The position numbers were made by a program, and so were the translations under genes. The notes below the pieces were generated by a model. That model was not told the origin of the DNA. It was given only the letters and a program-made list of their open reading frames with translations, and did no database searches. DNA of 5,434 bases, taken from positions 1-5,434 of the forward strand of contig JANWID010000227.1 in the NCBI GenBank assembly GCA_025450095.1. The letters are read 5' to 3'. Shown here in pieces: positions 1 to 5,434 of the stretch (position 1 is the first letter of the stretch; each line of letters opens with the position of its first letter). Source of the DNA: Bacteroidia bacterium (GTDB lineage: Bacteria > Bacteroidota > Bacteroidia > AKYH767-A > OLB10).

Positions 1-1508
1 ACCACCTTGCCAGCCTGAAGATGCGGGAAGAAATCGGTGATAAAAAGGAAATTGCATCCAGCTTTAACAATATTGGAGTCATTTACGAGAAGCAGGGGAA
101 CTACGAAGAAGCATTAAAAAATCATTTTGCATCTTTAAAAATACGTGAGGAATCAGGTGACCTGAAAGGGATATCTGGATCCTATAACAATATTGGAAAC
201 ATCTATAAGGACCGGGGAGATTATTCCCAGGCATTAAAATATCATACCGAAGCACTCAAAATAAATCAGCAGCTGAACGATATCAAAGGTGTTGCGGATT
301 CTTACAATAATATTGGAAATATTTATGAGAACAAAGATGACTTTGATAAAGCATTGAACAGCCAGTTTGCTGCTCTTAAAATAAGAGAAGAAATGGGTGA
401 TAAATATGGAATTGCAATCACCTGTATCAATGTTGGAAATATTTATGCGAGGATGAACGAACGCAAATTGTCAAGGCAATATCTTGATAAAGGATTGATA
501 ATTTCCACAGAGATTGGCAGCCTGGAAGGAATTAAGTTAAGTTATGCAAGTCTTTATGTAGTCGATAGCCTTGAGGGTAATCACACCAAACAGCTGGAAC
601 ACTACAAAAAATTTATTTTATTCCGCGACAGCTTACTTAATAATGAGAATACTGAAAAGACGGTTCAGATGCAAATGCAATATGATTTCGATAAAAAGGA
701 ATCACTCATGCGGGCTGAACAGGAAAAGAAGGATGTGATTGCTCAGAAAAAGGAACAGCGGCAAAGGTTGGTAAGAAACGCCTTCATTGGAGGAACTATT
801 TTATTCCTGCTGTTGGCCGGTGCAATTTTTATGGGACTGAGAAGAACCGCAGCTGCTAAAAAGAAATCGGAAGAATTGTTGTTGAATATTCTTCCAGGCG
901 AAGTCGCTGAAGAAATTAAGAAAACCGGTACTGCAAAAACAAAATCCTATACCATGGTGACGGTAATGTTCACCGACTTCAAAGATTTTACTAACATCAG
1001 TGAAAAAGTGAGTGCGGAATTATTGGTTGATGAAATTCATGCATGTTTCAGTGGTTTCGATGGGATTCTTCAGAAGTATAAGATTGAAAAAATTAAAACA
1101 ATTGGGGATGCATACCTCTGTGCGAGTGGCTTGCCAGTGAGTAACTATACACATGCAATCGATATGATCCATGCTGCTTTTGAAATCAATGATTTTATGA
1201 TTCAAAGAAAAAGTGAAAAGCAGGCACGTGGTGAAATTCCTTTTGAAATCCGCATCGGAATCCATACAGGACCTGTGGTTGCGGGTATTGTTGGCGTTAA
1301 GAAATTTGCTTATGATATCTGGGGTGATACGGTAAATGTTGCTGCGCGAATGGAACAAAATTCAGAAGCCGGAAAAATCAATATCAGTGGCAGCACCTAT
1401 GAACTGATCCGTGACAAATTTACCTGCACACACCGGGGAAAGATTGAAGCAAAAAATAAAGGTGAAATTGATATGTTCTTCGTTGACCGTAGCTTTAGCG
1501 AAGGTTAA
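1..1508 (+). CDS. TPR-repeat, membrane-anchored class III adenylate cyclase (5' end outside window)
   Basis: Predicted to convert ATP to cAMP at the inner membrane. Numbering is from the ATG at 21, but the reading frame is open from base 3 and the preceding codons (HLASLK) continue a TPR helix, so this ATG is internal and the gene starts upstream. Residues 1 to about 205 hold about five TPR-like units of 40 residues, several with the core YNNIGNIY. A charged, probably coiled-coil stretch (about 210-250) leads to one membrane helix (about 254-274), then the NILP-containing linker typical of cyclases, then the catalytic domain (about 312-489). Metal-binding D319 (FTDF) and D363 (IGDAY), adenine-selecting K359 and D432 (DIWG), and transition-state N439 and R443 are all present. 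This fits a complete, homodimer-forming adenylate rather than guanylate cyclase. The TPR part may be periplasmic, but the signal peptide that would show this is outside the window. The last six residues (RSFSEG) come from an intergenic-type repeat. Confidence 0.93.
   Translation, partial: HLASLKMREEIGDKKEIASSFNNIGVIYEKQGNYEEALKNHFASLKIREESGDLKGISGSYNNIGNIYKDRGDYSQALKYHTEALKINQQLNDIKGVADSYNNIGNIYENKDDFDKALNSQFAALKIREEMGDKYGIAITCINVGNIYARMNERKLSRQYLDKGLIISTEIGSLEGIKLSYASLYVVDSLEGNHTKQLEHYKKFILFRDSLLNNENTEKTVQMQMQYDFDKKESLMRAEQEKKDVIAQKKEQRQRLVRNAFIGGTILFLLLAGAIFMGLRRTAAAKKKSEELLLNILPGEVAEEIKKTGTAKTKSYTMVTVMFTDFKDFTNISEKVSAELLVDEIHACFSGFDGILQKYKIEKIKTIGDAYLCASGLPVSNYTHAIDMIHAAFEINDFMIQRKSEKQARGEIPFEIRIGIHTGPVVAGIVGVKKFAYDIWGDTVNVAARMEQNSEAGKINISGSTYELIRDKFTCTHRGKIEAKNKGEIDMFFVDRSFSEG
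21..506 (+). repeat. 120-bp coding periodicity: tandem TPR units
   Basis: The DNA repeats every 120 bp, matching one 40-residue TPR-type unit. The core AACAATATTGG or a close variant recurs near 65, 186, 306 and 427, each followed by codons for an aromatic-rich helix and then an ALK segment. The 40-residue spacing, rather than the canonical 34, is usual for TPR units with longer second helices (TPR_12-like). The middle copies are the most alike at DNA level, which suggests recent internal duplication; the fourth and fifth units are degenerate. Confidence 0.8.
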
Positions 1509-1542
1509 CTTCGTCAGCCGAAGCCTTGGCGAAGGGTAACTT
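1487..1542. repeat. 25-bp direct repeat pair across the cyclase stop codon
   Basis: Two 25-bp copies, 1487-1511 and 1518-1542, match at 21 of 25 positions and are separated by six bases (CGTCAG). The shared core is GCGAAGG followed by GTTAACTT or GGTAACTT. The first copy encodes the last cyclase residues RSFSEG and contains the stop codon at 1506-1508; the second is non-coding. The layout suggests that a dispersed genomic repeat has invaded or expanded at the 3' end of the gene. Confidence 0.8.
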
Positions 1543-1545
1543 TTT
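1504..1545 (+). terminator. Candidate intrinsic terminator after the cyclase gene
   Basis: GTTA (1504-1507) pairs with TAAC (1537-1540), and CTTCG (1509-1513) pairs with CGAAG (1530-1534), with one base against two bulged between the stems. TTTTT follows at 1541-1545. CTTCG can instead pair with the nearer CGAAG at 1519-1523, giving a tighter hairpin with a five-base loop. The hairpin is built from the 25-bp repeat pair and includes the stop codon, so its terminator function is an inference from shape and T-tract only. Confidence 0.45.
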
Positions 1546-1586
1546 AAACAGATAAAAAACGAATTTGAAAAATCTAATCTAACGGC

Positions 1587-2216
1587 ATGACAATACACAA
1601 CCCAAACTCCCGCCTGGAGGCTTTTTGTGATGGCGTATTTGCAATCGCATTAACACTTTTAGTTATCGATATTAAAATTCCACATGGCATGGCCATAAAT
1701 AATACGGAAGAGTTCTGGCGGAATTTGCAGCATATCATCCCTTCTATGTTAGCCTTTTTATTAAGTTTTATTATTATCCTTATAACATGGGTGAATCATC
1801 ACAATTGTTTTACATTGATCAATAAATCATCAGCATCATTTATTTATGCAAACGGTTTGTTGTTACTTACCGTTGTAATTGTTCCTTTTCCAACATCGCT
1901 GGTGGGCGAACACCTCTTAACAAATCATGCGGCCCCTGCAGTAGTGCTCTATAATGCAGTACTGGCACTACAGGCTCTTGGCTGGATCTTATTATGCGGA
2001 ACAATTACGAAGCATCATTTATATAATAACGAAAAATCCTATCATTCTATCCGACGAAATGGCCAATTTGGATATTTTGCTTGTGTGCTTTATTCATTGT
2101 GTGCTATTGTTGCAATTTGGTTCCCGTTAACAATTGACATATTAACTACAATCAGCTGGCTCTTTTGGCTTATTTATGGTATTAATATCAAATATGCCGA
2201 ATCAAGCCAAAATTGA
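1587..2216 (+). CDS. TMEM175-family (DUF1211) integral membrane protein, putative potassium channel
   Basis: A 209-residue protein with six predicted membrane helices, at about 10-29, 50-69, 83-104, 115-140, 159-179 and 181-201, which is the usual size and topology of bacterial TMEM175 proteins. The family signature lies in helix 1: R9, then F13-C14-D15, T23-L24 and P32. The WVNHH stretch at 68-72 after helix 2 is also typical. Bacterial TMEM175 homologues form tetrameric, K+-selective leak channels whose pore is lined by helix 1. Here the usual FSD motif is FCD. The ATG at 1587 places the signature nine residues in, as expected, and no other start fits. No Shine-Dalgarno or clear Bacteroidota promoter is visible in the 78-nt spacer. 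The next gene starts 24 nt downstream on the same strand, so the two may share a transcript. Family assignment is firm; ion selectivity is inferred. Confidence 0.88.
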   Translation: MTIHNPNSRLEAFCDGVFAIALTLLVIDIKIPHGMAINNTEEFWRNLQHIIPSMLAFLLSFIIILITWVNHHNCFTLINKSSASFIYANGLLLLTVVIVPFPTSLVGEHLLTNHAAPAVVLYNAVLALQALGWILLCGTITKHHLYNNEKSYHSIRRNGQFGYFACVLYSLCAIVAIWFPLTIDILTTISWLFWLIYGINIKYAESSQN

Positions 2217-2240
2217 AATTTAGAAGCCCATTAAAGCAAA

Positions 2241-2972
2241 ATGGAAAATCTGGTAAAAGTAAATCGCAGGGGATTAGTTAAGGTTTGCTTCATTTTCAAT
2301 ATTTGCCTTGTCCTTCCATTCATTTCATCAGGCCAAAAAAATCAGAAGTTTCAGGAATTTTTGGAACGCTTTCCTCCCAAAGCACTGCCAACGGTCATTG
2401 CATTTGAGCGCAATGAATTTGATTATGGATATTATTCAGATGAAAATCTTGGAGATGAGACAGATTCGTCTGTAACCCGCGTCGAAATATCAGGACAGGA
2501 ATATCAAAACAGTGTGTTAGTTAAAGATGACTCATTGATGATCACTTATGAATTGGTGCAGCAATATTTAATGGCCGACTCCGAATCTGTAGCACCAACC
2601 TGGCAGGTTGAAGGTGTAACAACCGATACACTTTTTCCAATATATTACGTTTCGTCACGACTTCAACCAGGTAAGTCATTCATTTGTGTTATATATGAAC
2701 GCCAGTTTATTATAGGCTCTGGAGATAATGCTGAAAAATACCTTTGTACAATGAGTAAAAAGGGGAAACTGATCGACAAAATTTTGGTCGCATCAGCTAA
2801 TTATTCGGGAACGGGTATTATGGGTGACAGTTTTCGGGTTCCATGGTTTCCCAATGTACGAAGTGAGATACAGCAGGATTTATCCATTCATTTCATAGAT
2901 GCTAACCAGGGATACTCGAATTATAAAATTAACAACAAGGGTAAAATTGTGAAAATTGAAGAGGGGAATTAG
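2241..2972 (+). CDS. Hypothetical exported protein
   Basis: A 243-residue protein that I do not recognise. The N terminus has a basic region (KVNRR, then K14) followed by a hydrophobic stretch (about 15-29) ending in ISSGQ, which looks like a Sec signal peptide cleaved near residues 30-32. There is no lipobox cysteine after it, so it is probably periplasmic or secreted rather than a lipoprotein. The mature part is polar and looks rich in beta strands. Two similar segments, KKGKLIDK (173-180) and NKGKIVKI (232-239), resemble the end-of-strand turns of small beta-sheet proteins. No catalytic motif is evident. The gene starts 24 nt after the TMEM175-like gene and has no promoter of its own that I can see, so the two are likely cotranscribed. 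The ATG at 2241 is the only Met before the signal peptide. Confidence 0.75.
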   Translation: MENLVKVNRRGLVKVCFIFNICLVLPFISSGQKNQKFQEFLERFPPKALPTVIAFERNEFDYGYYSDENLGDETDSSVTRVEISGQEYQNSVLVKDDSLMITYELVQQYLMADSESVAPTWQVEGVTTDTLFPIYYVSSRLQPGKSFICVIYERQFIIGSGDNAEKYLCTMSKKGKLIDKILVASANYSGTGIMGDSFRVPWFPNVRSEIQQDLSIHFIDANQGYSNYKINNKGKIVKIEEGN

Positions 2973-3014
2973 GCAATATAAGCCTTACTACTCATGAAAA
3001 AACTGGTTATTTAA

Positions 3015-3038
3015 CTTAGCGCCTTTGCGTCTTTGCGA
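3015..3038. repeat. Octamer tandem repeat, three units
   Basis: Three adjacent 8-bp units, CTTAGCGC, CTTTGCGT and CTTTGCGA, of consensus CTTWGCGN, are followed by GAAAAA. The block is locally GC-richer than the surrounding AT-rich spacer. Blocks of this wording are, from memory, common between genes in many bacterial genomes. It does not overlap any gene. Confidence 0.65.
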
Positions 3039-3094
3039 GAAAAACAGTACCAATGCTAATGTATCATTGTGCGTCTTATACTATCTTAACTACA

Positions 3095-3114
3095 AATCCT
3101 GACTAATCCTGACC
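3095..3114. repeat. Two decamers related to the downstream array
   Basis: AATCCTGACT and AATCCTGACC stand head to tail. They match, with a shift in phase and one C-to-T change, the CCCTGACTAA decamers at 5211-5270. The two sites lie on either side of the CitE-SGNH gene. Confidence 0.55.
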
Positions 3115-3229
3115 AGTTCCCGCCCAGCTCCACTACTTTTTGCTAATGGGTAGATTTTTTATAATTCCACAAATATTGTACTTTTAATATCTGTATGTTA
3201 TTTTATAAACTATTTTTTGTAAAAATGGC

Positions 3230-4960
3230 ATGAAAGCGTATCATTTCATTAAGTACGGATCCGATACCACGTTGGAGCAATTCAGCAACTCGAATGAAGA
3301 TGTTGTGTATTGTTTCGATTTCGAAGATAGTATCCAGGATTGTTTTCAACCGGAACATACACCGGATATGAAATCCCGCTATAGGAATTACTTTAAGAAA
3401 CTGATGAATTATGCGAATGTTGCACCTGGCACTATTCATATTGGTGTGAGAGTGAATGGTGCAAATACTTCGGAGTATTCAAAAGATCTTTTGGCGCTTC
3501 AGGGCATTGGTCACATTTCTTCAATTTTCCTACCCAAAACAAGTCATGCAGGTCAAATACAAACCCTGGAACAGGATCTTAACCGGTTAGGTATTGTGTG
3601 TGATGAAATTATTCCGGTTATTGAAACAAAGGAGGGGATGATCAACATGGATTCAATTTTAAAAAGTTGTTCAACAAAAATAAAACGCGTTGCCTTGGGT
3701 CATTGTGATTACAATGCCGACAATGGCATTTTCCCGTTTTTCCACCAGGACTCCAGGGAATATTGGTCGTGGGTATTGAAAATTGAAGAACAGTTAAAAG
3801 TAGTTTCTCTTGGATTTATCAATTCTCCATTTTTAAGAATCAATGACGATGATGCATTTGTCAGCATGCTACATTCGTTGAACAATGTTTGCAGAAACCC
3901 GTCGCAAATTGTTCTCAATAAGCGACAAGCAATGCTTTGTAAGCAATTTATTTGTGGAATTAATGAGAAAATGGGAATTGGTCTTAAGAATAGACTGGAT
4001 TTAAGAGTTCCTGAATATTATGCAGAAAAATTCATAGCATCATTCGAAAACACATGCATGGATAAAGGATTTGCTCTTGATGAAAATAAAACCGTTTTAT
4101 CTCCACAGGAATACTTCTCCGCAAAGGAGTATTTAACAAAAGGGAATATTGAAAAATTGAATTTCACTTTCACAGGAGGCTGTTTCCCCGTTCAGGGAAG
4201 CGTGGCTTTTGAAGAACTGTTTCACCAGGTATTGAAACGCAAAATGGAAGCCAATGGAAACCTGGAATTCAATGTGAACATTATCCGATACGAACGTTTC
4301 CAAAATTGTTTGAGCAAAATCGCAACCTATCTAAATTCAAACCCTATTGACATATTGGTTTTTTCTGTTCGCCCTGAACCTTTTATCCGAAGAGTAAAAT
4401 TGTTTTACCGGTTTGCTGCGCAACCTGGAAATAATCCAAAGTGGACCATAAATATTAATCGCCTTAATAAATCCAATGTTGACAATGTTGATATGCTCGG
4501 ATTTGATTCGGGAATGCAACCTGCCAGGAGTTATAAACGTTCCTGGTTTCATAAACTATTCATTGATTTGAATTATACTTTTGGTTTCCTTGTGGGGAAT
4601 TACCACTTTGCATTGAGGGATTACAATAACCTGGTAAGAGATATCTCTGGATTTTGTACGGAAAACAACATACAGTTTTATGTCATGGGTCCGCCAATCC
4701 GCTATAATACTCACGGCGAAAAATTGCTATCTGCCGGGCTGGAACGTTTCATTAAAAATTCCGGGATTGTTTCAGCAGAAAAGTTTATTGTGGGGTCGGA
4801 AATAAAAATGAATGGAGAAAATGTTTTCAGCGAAGACGGAATTTATGCAACCGAACGATACCACGAACAAATTTCGAACCGGATTTTTCAGAAGATCAGA
4901 AAATTGATTAAGACCCTTCCGGAGAAAAACGTAGTAACTCAAAGTGAGTATGTGAGTTAA
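3230..4960 (+). CDS. CitE-like (HpcH/HpaI aldolase) domain fused to a divergent SGNH-hydrolase-like domain
   Basis: A 576-residue, apparently cytoplasmic protein without signal peptide or membrane helix. Residues 1 to about 305 resemble the HpcH/HpaI aldolase / citrate lyase beta TIM barrel: FDFED (29-33), VRVN with R74, LPK (101-103), IET with metal-ligand candidate E132, and LGHCDY with D160. R74, E132 and D160 match the Arg/Glu/Asp set of CitE enzymes, so Mg2+-dependent lyase or aldolase chemistry on an acyl-CoA or keto-acid type substrate is plausible. Residues from about 310 follow the order of an SGNH fold: a strand ending in GGC (316-318) where GDS is expected, a strand ending in VRPEP (380-384) where GxND is expected, YVMGPP (484-489), and SEDGIY (534-539) where DxxH is expected. 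The Ser is thus Cys and the His is Tyr, though H545 is near. The start at 3230 is the first in-frame ATG. The second domain is a pattern-based call; substrate and pathway are unknown. Confidence 0.8.
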   Translation: MKAYHFIKYGSDTTLEQFSNSNEDVVYCFDFEDSIQDCFQPEHTPDMKSRYRNYFKKLMNYANVAPGTIHIGVRVNGANTSEYSKDLLALQGIGHISSIFLPKTSHAGQIQTLEQDLNRLGIVCDEIIPVIETKEGMINMDSILKSCSTKIKRVALGHCDYNADNGIFPFFHQDSREYWSWVLKIEEQLKVVSLGFINSPFLRINDDDAFVSMLHSLNNVCRNPSQIVLNKRQAMLCKQFICGINEKMGIGLKNRLDLRVPEYYAEKFIASFENTCMDKGFALDENKTVLSPQEYFSAKEYLTKGNIEKLNFTFTGGCFPVQGSVAFEELFHQVLKRKMEANGNLEFNVNIIRYERFQNCLSKIATYLNSNPIDILVFSVRPEPFIRRVKLFYRFAAQPGNNPKWTININRLNKSNVDNVDMLGFDSGMQPARSYKRSWFHKLFIDLNYTFGFLVGNYHFALRDYNNLVRDISGFCTENNIQFYVMGPPIRYNTHGEKLLSAGLERFIKNSGIVSAEKFIVGSEIKMNGENVFSEDGIYATERYHEQISNRIFQKIRKLIKTLPEKNVVTQSEYVS

Positions 4961-4988
4961 TTCAGACACTTTTCTTGAACAGCCACGG

Positions 4989-5014
4989 ACTGAATGATTT
5001 CAGTATAGCTTTTT
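4989..5014 (+). terminator. Weak candidate terminator after the CitE-SGNH gene
   Basis: ACTGAA (4989-4994) and TTCAGT (4999-5004) form a perfect six-base stem with a TGAT loop. TTTTT follows at 5010-5014 after a five-base gap. The stem is short and AT-rich and the T-tract is not adjacent, so this is only a possibility, but it is well placed 29 nt after the stop codon. Confidence 0.3.
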
Positions 5015-5090
5015 ACTTTATCAAAATTCATAGCGATGATTTTATTAAAACAGAAAAACTTGCAATTATAAAATAGAATTTAGAAATACT

Positions 5091-5129
5091 ACAAATTACG
5101 AATAAAACGAATATACGAATTACAAATCG
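5091..5129. repeat. Degenerate ACGAAT short tandem array
   Basis: Five imperfect units of 7-9 bases with core AC(A/G)AAT begin at 5091, 5098, 5107, 5115 and 5122. The spacing varies because of extra A or T bases after each core. The block lies between AT-rich DNA and the CTCYGTG pair. Confidence 0.6.
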
Positions 5130-5163
5130 TTCACTGAAGCTTGATGTTTTATACCCGATATGA

Positions 5164-5180
5164 CTCCGTGGCCCTCTGTG
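5164..5180. repeat. CTCYGTG pair at 10-bp spacing
   Basis: CTCCGTG (5164-5170) and CTCTGTG (5174-5180) stand exactly 10 bp apart, followed by TTAA. Like the octamer at 3015-3038, this wording is, from memory, familiar from intergenic DNA of many bacteria. No function is evident. Confidence 0.45.
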
Positions 5181-5210
5181 TTAATTAGACCCAAAGAGCT
5201 CAGTGCATCA

Positions 5211-5270
5211 CCCTGACCAATTTTTCCCAACCCTAACAAACCCTGACTAACCCTCACTAACCCTGACCCC
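5211..5270. repeat. Decamer tandem array, consensus CCCTGACTAA, six units
   Basis: Six consecutive units with an exact 10-bp period: CCCTGACCAA, TTTTTCCCAA, CCCTAACAAA, CCCTGACTAA, CCCTCACTAA and CCCTGACCCC. The fourth unit is the consensus, the second is the most diverged, and the sixth runs into the first palindrome. The period equals about one helical turn. Related decamers occur at 3095-3114. Confidence 0.75.
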
Positions 5271-5379
5271 TGAAGCAGAAACTTCAGGAATTTAGCTTTA
5301 CTAAAATTCAATATATATATTTTAAAATACCGCTTTTATTTTGCTCATTATTCTATGCTCCTGAAGTTACGCTTCAGGG
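5268..5379. repeat. Paired palindromes in opposite orientation (REP/BIME-like element)
   Basis: Left copy (5268-5289): arms CCCTGAAGC and ACTTCAGGA around AGAA, folding into a seven-base stem, CCTGAAG with CTTCAGG. Right copy (5359-5379): arms TCCTGAAGT and GCTTCAGGG around TAC, with the same stem. Read on the - strand, the right copy has the same two nine-base arms as the left copy, differing only in the loop (GTA against AGAA). The 69 bp between them is very AT-rich, with an ATATATATATTTT run. Two oppositely oriented copies of an imperfect palindrome are the hallmark of REP doublets; a very small MITE is an alternative. No transposase is in the window. Confidence 0.65.
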
Positions 5380-5434
5380 TAAACAAATCATGACTAATTT
5401 TTCCCCCCTGACATTTATCATATTTATTTTATTG

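Larger units (their letters stand above)
4961..5434. other. Non-coding, repeat-rich tail of the window
   Basis: No credible gene is seen on either strand. The only open frame of note (- strand, 63 codons, 5120-5311) runs through simple repeats and is not coding. From left to right the stretch holds a weak hairpin with a T-tract, an AT-rich segment, an ACGAAT array, a CTCYGTG pair, a decamer array and an inverted pair of palindromes. The last 50 bases show only a second copy of the GACYAATTTTTCCC sequence. Confidence 0.75.

Noticed and set aside
21..23. ATG as the start of the cyclase gene
   Set aside because: The frame stays open to the window edge, the residues before it (HLASLK) fit the repeating TPR pattern, and there is no ribosome-binding or promoter signal within the 20 bases available.
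1942..1970. Inverted repeat TAGTGC / GCACTA with an internal CAGTACTG palindrome
   Set aside because: It lies inside the TMEM175-like gene, has no T-tract, and is explained by coding for a membrane helix; probably chance.
2971..2985. AGGC / GCCT hairpin at the stop codon of the exported-protein gene
   Set aside because: The stem is four bases with no following T-run, too weak to call a terminator.
3160..3186. Promoter-like sequences TATAAT (3160-3165) and TACTTTTA (3179-3186) before the CitE-SGNH gene
   Set aside because: The Bacteroidota consensus TAnnTTTG is not matched fully and no TTG stands at the proper distance upstream; in such AT-rich DNA the matches are expected by chance.
3225..3233. 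Minimal upstream frame ATG-GCA-TGA overlapping the start codon at 3230
   Set aside because: A two-codon frame overlapping the real ATG could in principle influence initiation, but there is no ribosome-binding site or other support.
3203..3439. Antisense open frames inside the larger genes, for example 78 codons on the - strand here
   Set aside because: They are shadows of well-supported + strand genes and have no protein features of their own.
5120..5311. 63-codon open frame on the - strand in the repeat-rich tail
   Set aside because: It spans the CTCYGTG pair, the whole decamer array and the first palindrome; the protein shows no recognisable features and there is no start signal.

Overview
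The window reads as chromosomal DNA from a member of the Bacteroidota, probably an environmental lineage. The DNA is AT-rich and no gene start has a clear Shine-Dalgarno sequence. The first protein is a TPR-transmembrane-cyclase type common in that phylum, and the spacers carry short repeats of the sort scattered through such genomes. This placement is an inference from style and gene content; no rRNA or other marker gene is present. All four genes lie on the + strand. I see no tRNA, rRNA, CRISPR array, transposase or phage gene.

Layout: (1) 1-1508, the 3' part of a gene for a membrane-bound class III adenylate cyclase with N-terminal TPR repeats; its true start lies before the window. (2) 1487-1545, a 25-bp direct repeat straddling its stop codon, which folds into a hairpin followed by five T and may act as the terminator. 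(3) 1587-2216, a six-helix TMEM175-family (DUF1211) putative potassium channel with FCD in place of the usual FSD motif. (4) 2241-2972, an unrecognised exported protein, 24 nt downstream and probably cotranscribed. (5) 2973-3229, a spacer with an octamer repeat and two copies of a decamer. (6) 3230-4960, a two-domain protein with an N-terminal HpcH/HpaI aldolase / citrate lyase beta-like (CitE-like) barrel and a C-terminal SGNH-hydrolase-like domain whose catalytic positions are altered. (7) 4961-5434, a non-coding, repeat-rich tail: an ACGAAT array, a CTCYGTG pair, six decamers of consensus CCCTGACTAA, and two copies of one palindrome in opposite orientation around an AT-rich core.

The genes do not form an obvious pathway. 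The cyclase would make cAMP in response to something sensed or bound by its TPR region; the channel and the secreted protein may be a small envelope unit; the CitE-SGNH fusion stands alone between repeat-rich spacers. The least expected items are this fusion, with Cys at the nucleophile position and Tyr in place of the usual His, and the dense mosaic of repeats, one of which supplies the last six codons of the cyclase. I found no convincing evidence of a complete new defence or mobile system.
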